Shown here one piece after another: positions 11,719 to 24,921 of a DNA stretch of 64,000 nt. The stretch comes from Edaphochlamys debaryana (Eukaryota; Chlorophyta; Chlorophyceae; Chlamydomonadales), in NCBI GenBank assembly GCA_016858145.1, contig JAEHOE010000079.1, positions 372,001-436,000 on the forward strand, written 5' to 3'. How positions within the stretch are numbered: position 1 is the stretch's first letter; the number at the start of each line of letters is the position of its first letter. Under the pieces are notes generated by a model. The model did not search any database, was not told the DNA's origin, and worked only from the letters and a program-made list of their open reading frames with translations. Made by a program: the position numbers and the translations under genes.

Positions 11719-14700
11719 TTACCCCTGGCAGCTGCCGCCTCCCCCATCCAACCCGCGTCCAGACGCCCTTGCACGCCCGCCAGACTCCGCCCTCCACCCC
11801 TGCGGCCGCGCACCTAGGCTCGAATCGGTCTTGGGGTTGGCCGTGTACTCCTGGGATCAGGGAGGAGGGAGACGAAAGGGCACGCAGATGAGGACCAGGC
11901 TGCGGAGTTGTACGACAATCTGGAAGGTGAACGGACTTGCCAGAGCCCGGGAGTGTGGCCGGCTGGGAGAAAAGGTCAGAGGCAAAGGACGCAAATTGTG
12001 ACCATGTGGCGAAAGCCCGATAGGCTGCGTGCAGTCCCGGGTCAGCGGCGCGCGCAGGGGTGTCTAGTTATGGAGTTATGGTGCGCACAGGGAGCCGGGC
12101 GACTGATGGGAGAAAGCTTAGTCTACGGAGGGGCGACTACATGCGCCGTTGAAGGCCGCCAGCTCCGGTGTGCCTGCGGTACCGGTGCATGCGGTACCGC
12201 ACGGGGGCCATCATCTGCCGTACCGGTGCCGTACCTGCATCTCCACCAGCGCGTGATCGATCTGCGACTGCAGCCGCCGGAGGTCCTGGACGTAGGCCAG
12301 GCGCAGGGCCTTGGCGGCCCGGTTGAGCGCCTCACCTGGAGAGGGAAGGGGACGTGGGACGAGGCGGCTATGTAAAGTCGGGGCCGGGCTGAGAGCCATT
12401 GTTTGGCAAACTCGGTACGGCAAGTTGATTTCTCAACCGTACACTGTGGCATCGCCGGGCAGGGAAGGACGGGTGTGGTCCGCGCAGCCCCTAGCTCCGA
12501 CCCCCCCCCCCCCCACACACACACACAGCCTGGACTCGGGCGGGAGAGGGCGGGGGAGGGTGGCAGCTTCGCTCAGCCCCGAGCGTCCCCGAGCGTCGCC
12601 AGCCCAGCTCCGCGCTGCCCCGCCCGTCCGCGGTCCGCCCAGGCCCCACGCACCCTCCACGTTGAAGCCCAGGGGCACGTGTGCGAGGGCCGCCCGGGCC
12701 GCCCGCCCGTCCGTCCACCCCCCCGCAGCCAGGGCGGGGCCCACCGCCGCCACCGCCAGATCGGCAGCCTCCTGAGGGTGGGAGGGGGGAGGGGGAGGGG
12801 AAAACGATTCAGGAGGGAGGGGTAACCGAAGTTATGTCTTATGTCTGAGAGTGCATGGGTGGGCAGGAACCGAGGGGTGGGTTGCCAGTGGGCCAAGGCC
12901 GTATGTGGGCTGAGTGCAGGGTCGAGTGCAGGGTTGAGTGCAGGGGCGGCTGGGCTGGCGACTGCCCAGTGGAGGCCCCCCACCGCCACCGCGACCTCAA
13001 TCGCACCCCATGACCAGCCCCAACTCTGACTGAGCCACACCCCTTGCCCACCCTCCCTCCCGCCCCCCCTCCCTCCCTCCCACCACCACCACCACCCCGC
13101 CCGGCCCCACCTGCAGCTCGTCCACATGCCCGACAGCGCCAACCACCCAACCGAACGACCAACCGCCCAATCACCACAACCGAGCAACCGCCCCACCTGC
13201 AGCTCGTCCACAATTCCCGCCCCCTCGGACACCTGCGCCACGCGTATGAGCTCCCGCACCGCCGCCACCGTTGCGGGGTCAGCCACTGCACCGAGGGGAT
13301 GGAGGGAGGGGGCGGGGAGGCAGGGAGGAGGGCCTGGGGCAAGGACAATGCGTATGGGCATAAGGAGGTAGGCGGGGAAGCGGGGGCCAGGCGGACGGAC
13401 CGCAGGCCCGCCCCACCCCAGGCAAACCCAGGGCTCACGGTCCGTGAAGGCCTGCGCCCCCCTGGAGGACGCAGGGGCCGCCGGCTTGGCGGCGGGGGGG
13501 GCTGCAGGCGCCGGGGCTGGAGCGGGGGCCGCCGGCGGCGGGAGCTTGTCGGCTGGAAGTACGGCAAGGGAGCGGATACACAGCAGGGAGGAGAGGGGGC
13601 CAGGTGAGGACGGGGCGTGGGGAAGCGGGCAGCACGGAACTCTCGCATGGGCGGCGCCGGACCGCTGAAGCGAGGACGGAGCCCCCAGCGCTGAAGCTAC
13701 CAAGGGGCCCCGAGGCCCAGCCGCCAAACGGCCTCCCTCCAACCAGCCCTCACAGTGCCCCCCTGCTGTGTGCCCTAGACCTAGCTCCCAACGCCCAACG
13801 CCCAACTAGCAACGCCCAGCGGCCAACGGCCAACCGACTGACCGTTGTCCTCGTATTCGAGGTTTACGGCGAACGCCACTAGCCACTCCACGGCGGCTTT
13901 GAGGTCGGTTGAGGGCACCGGGCAGCTGAGATCCGATAGGTACTGACGGGCGAGACGGGGAAGGCGGGGAAAGGGGTGACTGGGCAGGGCTCCAAAGAAA
14001 GGAGCGCTTTGTACAGTGGATACTTGTCCTAGCCTGTTGGTCTCCCATGCAGCCAGCCCCCAGAGGCCCTGGGCCCCATTTCCACTCCGCATAGGCCAGC
14101 CGGCCCCAGCGAGGCGGGCCCCGCCCCCGCCCCCGCTGCACCGTGCAGCAGCCCCCGCCCCGCAACCCACTTTGCCGAAGGCGGCGCCCCTGCAGCGCAG
14201 CGCGAGGGGGAGCAAAGGCGCGGGAGAATGTGGGTCGGGATGTGGGTCGGGATGTGGGTCGGATGGGGCAGGGCAATCGCGGGCAGGTGGACTTCCCTGG
14301 CGCCCAGGGCCCCGCCGTCCCAGCCCGCCCAGACCCGCTCGCCCGCTGCCCCGCTCCGCACCAGGTTGGGGACGCTGTGTCGGCCAGGGGCTTGCGGTCC
14401 TCGATCTTATACTCCCGGATCTTGGGGGGAGAGGAGGAAGAGATAGGGGAAGGGCAAAGAGGCTCGGTGCAGTGAGACATCTTGTGCGGGCCCGTCATCG
14501 ACAGTCTGGGCCCCAGACCGCGAACCACAGGGGCCCAAAGGCAAGGGCGCGCCGCTGCAGCCACTGCCCTTGCCAAAACCTCCCAATGCAGCGCCTTTCG
14601 CCTGGAAAGCCGGTCCGGCAGCAACGATCGAGGATGCACGCGCAGGCATTGTCTGCCGACGTGATGCCCGCAACGCCTGACCTTTAGGTTCTCTAGCCAT

Positions 14701-14798
14701 ATTACCAGCTTGCGCGCCGCCTCTGGGTTGTCCGCGTCGACGTCGACGGGCCCATGCGGGTAGCGCAGCGCGCGCAGCTGAAAGCCCAACCACGTCAT
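11719..14798 (-). CDS. RTRAF: RTRAF / C14orf166 / hCLE homologue
   Basis: Homologue of the RNA transcription, translation and transport factor, which in animals belongs to the tRNA-ligase complex and associates with RNA polymerase II and cap-binding complexes. Exons: 14798-14682, 14420-14362, 14189-14171, 13942-13843, 13552-13439, 13285-13197, 12771-12654, 12335-12235, 11850-11719. They sum to 849 nt, 282 residues plus TAA, with all phases consistent. Diagnostic strings: VIWLENLKIREYKIEDR, YLSDLSCPV, AVEWLVAFAVNLEYEDN, ALRLAYVQDLRRLQSQID and ANPKTDSSLG, all matching the animal protein's order. Exon 3 is a 19-nt microexon (GAAFGK). An Ala/Pro-rich linker (exon 5) and a Gly/Arg-rich C-terminal tail extend the usual length of about 244. 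The start at 14798 is supported by similarity. The exon 6 donor segment is duplicated 86 bp downstream. Confidence 0.9.
13105..13215 (-). repeat. Duplicated exon-6 end plus donor in RTRAF, 86-bp offset
   Basis: The exon-6 end encoding VDELQ with donor GTGGGG (exon end 13197) recurs 86 bp downstream, with equivalent exon end at 13111. The period is not a multiple of three, so use of the second donor would shift frame. Confidence 0.75.
14228..14262 (+). repeat. 12-bp minisatellite at the RTRAF duplication breakpoint
   Basis: Three copies of a GTGGGTCGGGAT-type unit lie in RTRAF intron 2/3, directly beside the point (about 14260) where homology to the second RTRAF copy ends. Confidence 0.8.
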
Positions 14799-16037
14799 GT
14801 TCCAAGGGCGCTACATACGGCGAGAACTACGATTGGTAAACTTTGCTCGACGGTGCAACCGGTTTCAGTTGAGCGCCGCGACGTATGGACAACAAGGAGT
14901 CCTCGAGGCTTTCAGGTTGTTAAACAAGTGTGTGGAGAGAAACTTGTATGTGCTGCTACGAAAGTCAGAAAAGGGGAGCCGAGGATGGGCAAGGAGGCCC
15001 CGGGCTGATCGGGGGTGTGGGTCGGCACCCATGAGGCGGGCAGGAGACCTGGAGACCGGGTCTGAGTCGGCCCTTGCAGGATGTTGACCAGCGGCTGTTG
15101 CTCGCGATTACATTCTCTTGGGGGCCCTTCTTGCCCTCAAACGGGCCAGGGGCCACCGACACGCGGTGAGGTCTGGTGCCCACGGGGGTGCCCGCGCCCG
15201 GCCCTGTCACCCATCTGCACCGTGTGGACCGCTGGGCAGCATCGATGCCGTCCCAGGGTCCCAACACCCATACGCGGGCAGCCCAGGCTGCCCAGCACCC
15301 AGCTGTGAAGGCCGGCCATCAATCTTCAACTGCCAAGCCCTCCGTCGAATGGTGCATCGTGCATGCCGCCTGCTTCCTTGAGCTGCCGTGAGGGCCCCCC
15401 GCTTCGCCATTCCCCGCCCCCCCCCCCCCACCTCCGCGCCTCAAGTACATACCCTTGTACGCTCGCTCTCACAGGATTCTGGTAAGGCACTCCTCACCAC
15501 CACCACCACCACCACCACCACCACCATAGCACGTCAACGTCAGGCAAAACGTTCGACAAAACTTCCAACAACGATGTGAAACAAAATCCGGTCCCTGACT
15601 ACCCAGTCCCTAGTCCCGGACCCTGCACGCCAAAGCTAACTCTCACTTCGCCTGTGTTGGCCTTTGTTGGCTACACCCCCTGGGTCTCTACCACGGCGGA
15701 GCACAACCCCGCGAGCACGCACACCGTACCCCTTGAAACCAAACCTTGCTGGTCCTTACGAGCCCATCCACGCACTCAGTCACTGACCGGGCGGGCCACG
15801 CCGACGATTTAGCCGGTTTCTCCTCCGCCGCCTCCACTCCAGGCCCTCCAGTTCAGGTTGGTGGTGAGGGGGGTGAAGGGGTGGTGGTGAGGGCGGGGGC
15901 GCACATCGCTCATGCACTCGCAGGCGCTGGCCCATATCCCACCACGTTGAAGCACGCTCGGGCGTTCCCTTCCTCTTCTTTCCTCTTAATATCTCCCATG
16001 AAGGGGGAGGGCAAGCCGCGGCGAGGGCGAGAGGCGA
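14799..16037. other. RTRAF promoter / EGF copy A 3' flank, with (CAC)n run
   Basis: Holds the RTRAF upstream region (duplicated at 24922-26040, with an insertion there) and the 3' flank of EGF copy A. A CACCACCACC run lies at 15498-15528; the equivalent in the second unit (37046-37060) is shorter. No gene is recognised here. Confidence 0.7.
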
Positions 16038-19000
16038 TCATCGCTCGCAGGCGCTGCCCGGGGGGGCGTCCGGGCGGCACACGCACACAGGCTGCTGCGG
16101 GGCGGCGGGGACCGCGCAGACCCCCACTGCGGGGTCGCATGTGATGCGGCACTCCTCGACTGGGGGGTTGGGGCAGGGAGCGTGGAGAGGAGGGGGCCAG
16201 AAGGTGAGAAGGCGCAGGCGGGAGGGGCGACGCGCAAGACCAGGGGCACAGTACCAGGTACGGCACACGTGTACCGCGGACTGCCCGGACAAAGCGTACA
16301 CCGTACGCTTCCTCCCCCGCGCCCTCCCCTGCCCCAGCCCCTGCGGCCCCCGCACTCACACGAAGAGCAGGAGCCCTGGCCTGCAAGGCCCGGCACCCAC
16401 ACCTCCGACGCTCCGCACTGCTTGTCGCAGTTGGGCCCGACCCAGCCGGGCCGGCACGCGCACATGGGCCCCGCGTCGGTCTCCTTGCACGTGCCGCCCA
16501 CGCACTTGTACGACGAGCACGCGTACGCACGCACTGGCCGCGCTGCCAGACCTCAGATCCGGAGCAGGGCGTGTCGCAGATGCCCCCTGGCACGCTCGAC
16601 TGCCAGTTCGCGCTGCAGGCGCACGTGGGGCCGCTGGGAGTCAGCTGACACACGCCCTGTTTTGAGGGTGGAGGGTGGCGGCAGAAAGCGATAGGGGTGT
16701 CAGTCAAGAGGTAGGGAGGAAAGGGCAGGGCGGTCCCGCACGGCGAGGGGCCAAGACGGGGGGCGCCGCCCCGCCCGGCCCTTCTCGTGCCGTACCTGGC
16801 CGCAGTTGACCGTACGGCACGTGTCCTTGACGCACTGCCCGTCCTCCCACAGCGTGCCGTCGGGGCACTGCCGGTCGCAGCGGTCGCCCGTCCACCCCGC
16901 CAGGCAGCGGCAGCCGGGCGACCCGTCATCACGGGTCTGACACACGCCGTTGCCGCAGCCACCCGCCGGGCACACGTCCACTGCGAGCGTGGCGGGATGC
17001 GGGTTTAGAACGTAGGGTTTAGAGTGAAGAAAGATAGATGGATGGGCTTGGTGGGTGTGGGAGCAGGAAGCGGGCCGAGCGAGGGTGCCGCGTACACGTG
17101 TGCGTACGGCGCGTGACTCACCCACGCATTGCCACCTTCCGGCCACCTGCTTGAGCGTACGGCCGTCCATGCACGGCGTCATCTCGCACAGGAAGAGCTG
17201 CTGCATGAGGAACTGTACGGCAGCGAGGAGGACGGGGTGAGGGTGGTGCGAGCCAAGGAGAAATCCAGTGGTCAGGGGGTCAGGGGGTAGGACAGCAGGG
17301 GCAGGCTGGTTAGCTCGCGTGAGACGCAGCGGGGCTTCGCTATGTGCGCCAAAGGAGAGCGAGCGTGAGGCGAGAGGCTGGGGTGCGAAAGGACTGGATG
17401 CGGGTCCGGTGGAAGCTCTGAGCCAACCACGGCACTGCCCACAGCCCTACTAACAAACCACACCCCCACCACCACCGCCACCACCCCCACCCCCACCACC
17501 CCCACCAACCCCACCGCCCCTCCCGCCGCCTCACCCGCTGGTCCGAGGTCATGCCCGCGGTGCACGCCGTGGCGGCCGCAGCCCGGGAGAAGGAGGGGCT
17601 GCGGTGGAGGATGACGTAGTTGCCCTGGAGGGGCTCTGGGGGGGGGCGAAGGGTCGGGGACAGACGCAGGATCGGTTGGGCGCAAAGCGGTGCGAGGCGC
17701 TGGGGCACAAGCTCCCCCCACCTCTGTCAGACAATCACCAGACCACTGCCGCCTATACGCCTTTACCTGCCATCCCCGCCCCGTGAGACCTCCAAAAGCT
17801 CCGAAACCCCTAGGGCGCCCTTTTCCCCGCCCCAGCCCTCCCCCCCCACAACCCCCTGTGTCGGGGTCCCCCACGTGCATCAGTCCACGCCCTGTGCGCC
17901 CCCCTCACCCCCCGGCCCCTTCCCCTCACCCCCCCAACCCCGCCCCCCTCACCCCCCGTGTCGGGGTCCACCGCCCATCTCTACCCATCCCTACCCTATA
18001 GCTTCTCAAGCTCCCAAACCCCTGTGGCACCCTTTTCCCCGCCCCAACCCCCCCCTCCCTCACCCCCCGTGTCGGGGTCCCTGCAGGGCAGCGTCACGGG
18101 CTCCGCGGGCAGCGGGTTGGTGCGGTTGAAGGCCCCGCACAAGCGGGCCTCGCGGGGGATGCCGGAGAGGGCGTTGGCCACGCTTACGCGGTATTCGAGG
18201 CTGGCGCGGGGGTGGAGGAGGGGTTGGGAAGGGCGGGGTGGGGTTGACAGAAGGCCGGCGACGTGCATTCCTTGCGGTCGCTCGGAGGGTCAAGGGCGCA
18301 CAGCACTCCCAAACATCTCCCCAACAACCTTGCCCCAAGGCTACTCCGTCTTCCCCCAACCACTTGCTCGGCCCTCGGCCTCCTACCAGCTCCGCACCCC
18401 CCCCCCCCCTCACCCCCCCCACCTTCCAACCCCCCCCCGACCCACCCACCCACCCACCCGCACAGCTCCATGCCGCGGTTCGCCGCCTCCCGGGCCGCCT
18501 GCCAGCAGCCAAAGTCCACCGTCACCCCCGGCACCGCCCGCGGCTGCAGGTCGTTGGCCAGAATGACCCCCCCCCCAGGGGGTGTCCAGGTCTATGGACC
18601 CCGTGCGCCACACGGTGGAGGGGTCGCCGTCGATCATGAGGGCTGCGCGGCCGTTGCCCGAGCCCGCGTCGATGGATTGGGAGGTGGCGGTGACGACTGG
18701 GGGAGGGAGGGGGAGGGAGGGGAAGGGAAGGGGGGGGAGGGAGGGGGAGGAGGGGGGAGGGGAGGGGGACGGGGGTGGCGTTTATGGACTGGGAGGTGGC
18801 GGTGACGACTGGGGAAAAGGAGGGAGGGGGAGCAGGCGGAACGCTCGACATGCCGCGGCACGGAAGGAGGTGCGGCCAACACTCGACGCCAACACAAGGG
18901 CACAATGTTGACACCACTGCAGCCCTCCCCCACACCAGGCCCCCCCCCCGCGACGCCCTCCCATTGCGCCCACCACCAAGACCGCCCACACACCAAGGCC

Positions 19001-22000
19001 TTCCCCCCTGCCCCGAGCCCCTGCCCCCGCTCACGCAGGCATCCGCCCCAGTCGGTGCGCGCACCCCCGACCCCCTTACCCGCCCACAGCCCCCACCTTC
19101 CCCGCCAAGCCGCCCGGCCCCAGACGCCCCTCTGCCCCCCCGGCGTCCACCCGCTCTTCCCCACCCCCTGCTCCGTCCGAAGCCCCAGGAGGGGTGGGGT
19201 GGGGCGGGGCAGTCTCCCCTCTCCCAACATCGCCTTTCCCCCCCCTCCCTCTTACGTAAGCATCCGCCCCAGTCGGGGCGCGCGAAGTTCCAAGTGGGGC
19301 ACTCGCACGAGTAGGTGGACAGGTCCTCGGAGGGGTAGCAGGTGGATCGGTAGCCGCAGGGGTTGGGGACGCAGGGGTTGACTGGGGGGTGGGTGGGTGG
19401 GCGGGGGTGTAGGAGGAGAGAGGGTGAGGAGGAGGGGTGGGGTGGGAGTTAGTTGGTGGTGGTAGGACGCGGATGGGGCCTTGCGGTGGGCTTGCGCGGC
19501 ACTGATGCGCCCGCAGAACTGTCCGCCCCCAAAGGCCGGCGCGCAGTCCACAGCAGTGCGCCCACTCACCCCTGCAGGCGCCGTTGACCCACTGCTGGCC
19601 GTAGGGGCAGCCCTCAGCCGCTGCGACAGGGGCCAGGGAGGGGGGTCATGAGGCAGGGGCAGGTAGACCGGGGGTAAGGGGACCGGCTTCTGGAGGCATC
19701 GCAAGTGCCGCAGCAGGCGCACAGGGACACCAGCGCACCGCGCCTACGTTTTCCCGGCCTTTACACGAGCAGCCCTGAACACGCGAGCGCGAGCCGGTGT
19801 GGCGTGCACGCCAAGGCAGCCCCGCCCCTCCGCCCCGCCCCGCCCCGCCCCGAGGCTCACTCTTGCAGGTGCGGGACGTGAGGTCAAAGGCGTAGGGGAT
19901 GCCGGCGGTTCCCGGGCAGCGGCAGGCGTAGTATCCCGAGTTGCTGCAGCTCGAGGGCCAGGGGCACAGCGTGTCGCCCGCCTCGGCGCATGCGTCGAAG
20001 GCTGGGGGCGCGGGGCAGCGGGGGCAAGGGAGGATGTTTGATGCTGGAAGGGGGGAAAGGGGGGAATGGGGGCGAGGTACGTGGGGCGTGGTAGCGTGCC
20101 GCGCCGGATGACTTTCGGGATGGGATGCAAAGGGCCCAAAGGAGCAGGCATCGGCCACGGTAACGACTAGAGCACGACAGGGAAGGGGGGAAAGGGAAGA
20201 AAGGGGGGCGGGACGGGCTGGAGAGGGGCCCAAAGGAGCAGGCATTAACCACCGTACGGTGACGGTTAGACCGCGCTTCGGGGGCGAATCCATCGGAGCA
20301 ATGACAGAGTACCAAGATCCAAGCGGCCACTGTAAGAATCCAGGATCCAAGCGGCAAGCCCCCACTCACGCACGCATCGCTCCGTCACGGTGGAGTAGCG
20401 GGTGCCGGCCAGGCACCCGTCGTAGTCTGCGTGGGGGGCGGGGACCGAGGAGGGGTGTTTGGGTGAGCAGCAGGAGCGGCGCTCTGCTCGAACCCCACAC
20501 GTCCCGCCTGCCGCCTGTACGGCACGGAGCGGCATGCACGTGAACAGATCCGATCCCGTGTTCGTCCAACCGTTCCTCGGCCGCTCACCTGCGCACGCGC
20601 CTCGGCCCCAGTCGTACAGCGGGTAGTCCTTGAAGGCGGCGCAGGAGCAGTCGTACGACCTGTACGGCGGTACGACAAAAGGGCCACAGCATGCTGGACT
20701 GGTCGTACCGGCACGACATCCCATGCCCGCGAGCACGGGGGCCTCCCACTACTCAGCGCGCACCTGAAGGGGAAGGTGGTGGCTGGGGGCAGGTCGATGC
20801 ACGTTGCGCCCCCACCGCAGGCCTGAGCCTGGGTGGTGCACTCGTTGACCGGGGCGCAGGCGGCCGAGGGGGAGGGTCGGGCGGTGCCCCAGCGGCAGCC
20901 GGAGGCGTCTGCGGGGGTAGGGAGGGGTGGAGGGTTTAGAGTTATACAGGATTGCGGAGGGAGAAGACGAGAGGGGTGGAAGGGGAGTGCGGGATTTGAG
21001 GCGAGAAAGGGTGGCGCAGCAAGGGGAATACGGTAAGGAGACGCGAGGGCATCTTGCCTTTTGCCTCCGACAATCCCACGGGCCGTACCCAGGTGCCTCA
21101 CCCACGCAGCCCGGCAGCGTCTCGTCGAAGGTCGTGTACGGCGCCCGTGTGCACGAGCATTCGTACCCCGTACGGCCCTGTCGAGGGAGTCGAAGGGGCG
21201 CGACGTGAAGGGTCCGGGGAGCGGGCGGCGGCGGAGCGATCAGCCTAGGGTGCCCACAGCTGTACACAGGGGCACACACTCTCCTTGCCCCAGTGCCATG
21301 GGCGATGCCTCCCCATCGGCAGCCACTCAGTGCAGTGCAGCTGCGTGTTGTACAGTACAGTACAGCTGCGTGTTGTAGGCCGTCGCCGCTCGCCCAAGCA
21401 CCGCCACACATGACGAGAGAGCGAGAGGACCTCCCAAGGGGATCCCTACGGGGGATGCCCTGGGGCCTCAGCCCGCCCACAGCCTTGGTGCAGGTGGCCA
21501 GCTCCGGAGGACACGCCCATCCCAGTCGTACGGTACAGCATGCACACACGCACACGGCCTCCTCCCTTTCCCTGCCGCTTCCCCCCCGCCCTTCCACACG
21601 CCCCCCCGACTGACCACATTAGTGCAGGTGGCACCGGGGCCGCAGATCCCGGGGGTGCGGGCGCAGACGCGGTTGTCTGCGGGTGGGTCGGACAGACAGG
21701 GCAAGCGAAGGGGCTGAGGGGGGGCGCCGGGTCCGCCGAGCTCTGCCGGGCTTCGCCCACGCAAGGCCCCACCCTACCGGGAACAGCCCAAGGGGGCGTC
21801 GGAGCGGTGCCTGCTTGCTCGCCGCTTACTAACCGCACTGGCACCTCGGTATCGCGCATACACCCCAGCACCTAAACACGCGTAGCATTGTGTGAGCACA
21901 GTGTGAACCGATCCCCCTCCCCGCCCTCACCAACGATGTCGGGCGAGGGGCGCAGCGACGGGCGGCGGGGCGCCTGGGGTGGCGGTGACGCAGGCGTGCC

Positions 22001-24377
22001 TTTGGAGCGAGCGAAAAGAGGGAGGGAGGGCGGTAGAGGCGTGGGAGCAGGACTTTCTCAGTAAACAGGGAAAGAAGATTGTCTTTCCCAGCGGCAAGGC
22101 CCTCCACGATTGGCGCGCACCGCTGCCACCCGGGCCCTCCCAGGGTAGCCTGTCTAACTCTGGCCCCAGCGGAGCGTGCGGGTTGGGTCTTCGCGTATGT
22201 AACTGTAACTGTAACTGTAACTGCAACTGTATCACGGCACGCCTTTCCAGCGCCCCCACACGCGCCCGTGTCACATGACTCCCATCGCATCGCGCTCCTG
22301 CCCTGAACCAATCCCACGCACCGGGGGGGGCAGGAGGCGGCGAGGGCGGCGGGGAGCGCCGGCGGTTGCGTGTGGGGCTGGGCCCGGGGCTGGGGCTGGG
22401 GCTGGGCCCGGGGCCCGGGCTGGGGCTGGGCGAGGGCCCGCCCACGGGCGGTGGTGGAGAGGAGCTGGCGGCTGGGGGTTGGAGCGACGGGGGCAGAGCG
22501 CAACCCTCAGCTCGCAGACAAGGAAGGGCAAGGAGTCCACAAAATTCTCCCTTTGTGCTGACAACAATTCAACTCCAGGCCGCATAGCCGGAGACCCTGG
22601 AATTTCCGCAGGGGGATCCGCTAGGAAGGTCCTACGCGGCACAGGGTCGCACCTGGCGATGGGGGGGGCGAGGGGGGCGGTGACGGGGTGGGCGGAGGCG
22701 ACCGCTTCCTCCCCACCCTGGGGCTGGGCGTGGGGCCCGCAGAGGGCGAGGGCGAGGGGCTGGCCGCCGGGGGCAGAGGCGACGGGGGCGGGGAGCCTGC
22801 AGGGTGGGGGCGGGCGCGGGTGCTCAGCTGTTGCAAGCGGTGTTGCCCTGATACCTCCGCGTCTCGCGCCCCACAAAGCACCGTGCGGAACCTTGTGTTG
22901 GCTCCAAGAGGTCCAACATGACCTTGGGCCCATCCCAGCCGAACCAGTTAGTCGTACAGTTGATACCGCTAGCATGATTGGGTGAGTCCTGTAGCTCCGT
23001 CCTCCGGATGTCAGCCATTGCCATGGGCCTATCCCAGCCGAATCAGCTAGTCGTACAGTTGATACCGCTAGCATGATTGGGTGAGTCCTGTAGCTCCGTC
23101 CTCCGGATATCAGCCATTGCCTTAGGCCTATCCCAGCCAAAGCGAGAGTTCCAAGTCTGCCGTACCTCCGCCCGCACCCGCATGACTCGCGCACGCTTGC
23201 TCAACATCGGCCCCACCGCCCCAGGATGGCGGCCTAGGGCCTGGAACCCGGCGTGCACAACTCGGCCCAGCCCCAACTCCTGCCCTCAACCCCACCACCC
23301 CGCCGCGAATCTCCAACACCCCGGGCCCCAGCAGCAGGCCAAGGGCCCAGGGGGCCCAGGGCCTCACCTGCCGGGGGCGGGCTCTTCCCCCTCCGCCTGG
23401 GCGATGGGTTGGCTTTGGGTGAAGGCGAGGGCGAGGGCGAGGGCAAGGGCGAGGCGCGCTGCTCGCACCGATACCCCGGGTCCGTCCGCGCCTGTTTCGC
23501 CTGCAGGGCGGCGAGGGAGGGGGCAGGATCCGCGGACGTTGCACCTCTGCGCATGTGCGGGAAGAAAGAGAGGAAGCGGCGCAGGCGACATGGAGCGCCG
23601 CCTGCAACGCAGCCGCCCATCCCTTGGCCCCAGGGCTCAGGCGCTGCCCCTCACGGGTGACGTCCACACGGCCCCCCTGCTCCGCGAGACAGCAGCTGCT
23701 TCCCCCCCGCCCCCTGGCCCCCCTGCCCCTGCCATGCCAGGCCCCCCCTGCCACAATCAGAGGGTCGCCTCCGGCAGGGCCCGGTCCGGGGCCCCATGTC
23801 AAGGCCCACCAGAGGTCCACCAGAGGCCCGGACCAAGAGGTCCACCAGAGGCCCAGGCCCAATGAGGACCAGGTCCCACTCCCCGCCAGCTCCACCTCGA
23901 GCTGCAGCTCCTCCCCACACGCCCTTCCCGCCTCCCGCCTGCCTTTCCCTTCCGTGCCCCGGCGCCGGGCCACCTGGGCTCGGGGCCCCAGGCCGACAGC
24001 TGCGTGAGCCGGCCACTGGCACGTGGCCCATCCTTGCAGGACCCCTGCACGTGGGTCCTCCCTCTTCTTTGGGGTGGGGCCTGGCTGCTGGGGTCCATGT
24101 CGTACAGGCCCTCCCCGCCCAGAAGGGGCCCCACGGCCGAGGCCAGCAGCGCTTCGCGCCGCTCCAATGCGAGGGCCTTCCTCCGCAGGCCCCAGGGCGC
24201 GCTATGGCTGTGCTGACCGTGTTTGAGTGGAGAGAGCCGCGGGCCTTACGGGCCGCTCCCCACGCCTCCAGGCTCATGCCGCTCTCCAGGAACAGTCTGG
24301 GCTCTCGAACTCGCGGCCAGGACCCCGCAGCCTCATCCCCTGCGCTCAGAGAAGCCTCCTCGCGCCCCGGCCCGTGC
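16038..24377 (-). pseudogene. 5'-truncated, frameshifted copy A of the EGF/F5-8C/Ser-Pro ECM-like gene
   Basis: Nearly identical to 37521-45769 exon by exon, ending in the same CER-stop at 16038. It lacks the signal-peptide exon, the first Cys-rich exon and the Ca-EGF exon of copy B, because homology stops at 24377 where a partial RTRAF gene begins. In the exon encoding SEVWQRGQCV it has lost one G near 16527 (GCGTACGCACG against GCGTACGGCACG in copy B), which shifts the frame inside an EGF module. It also differs in repeat content: more TGTAAC units near 22200 and a 99-bp tandem duplication at 22920-23137. I read it as a decaying duplicate that could still be transcribed from the partial RTRAF promoter upstream. 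Confidence 0.8.
22920..23137. repeat. 99-bp tandem duplication, copy A only
   Basis: The block containing TTGATACCGCTAGCATGATT occurs at about 22960 and 23059 in copy A and only once in copy B (about 44470). It is a post-duplication change. Confidence 0.85.
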
Positions 24378-24921
24378 GGATGCGGCCGGGAAAACGCGGG
24401 CAGGTGGACTTTCCTGGCGCCCAGGGCCCCGCCGTCCCAGCCCGCCCAGACCCGCTCGCCCCCTGCGCCGCTCCGCACCAGGTGGGGGACGCTGTGTCGG
24501 CCAGGGGCTTGCGGTCCTCGATCTTATACTCCCGGATCTTGGGGGGAGAGGAGGAAGAGATAGGGGAAGGGCAAGGAGGCTCGGTCACGGCCGAGACGTG
24601 CTGTGTGGGCCCGTCGTTGTGACGGTCTGGGCCCCAGACCGTCGACGACCACAGGGCCCGAAGGCAAGGGCGCGCCGCTGCAGCCACTGCCCTTGCCAAA
24701 CCCTTCAAATGCGGCGCCTTTCGCCTGGAAAGCCGGTCCGGCAGCAACGATCGAGGATGCACGCGCAGGCATTGTCTGCAGACGTGATGCCCGCAACGCC
24801 TGACCTTGAGGTTCTCTAGCCAGATTACCAGCTTGCGCGCTGCCTCCGGGTTGCCCGCGTCGACGTCGACGGGCCCATGCGGGTAGCGCAGCGCGCGCAG
24901 CTGAAAGCCCAACCACGTCAT
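24378..24921 (-). pseudogene. Partial RTRAF copy (exons 1-2 only)
   Basis: Duplicates RTRAF exon 1 (24921-24805) and exon 2 (about 24543-24485) with the intervening intron and upstream region. One substitution is visible in exon 1 (DVDAGN against DVDADN). Exons 3-9 are absent: homology ends at 24378, joined directly to EGF copy A. Both partial genes are on the minus strand, so the RTRAF promoter now faces EGF copy A. Exon 2 ends in phase 2 and exon 1 in phase 0. Confidence 0.85.
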
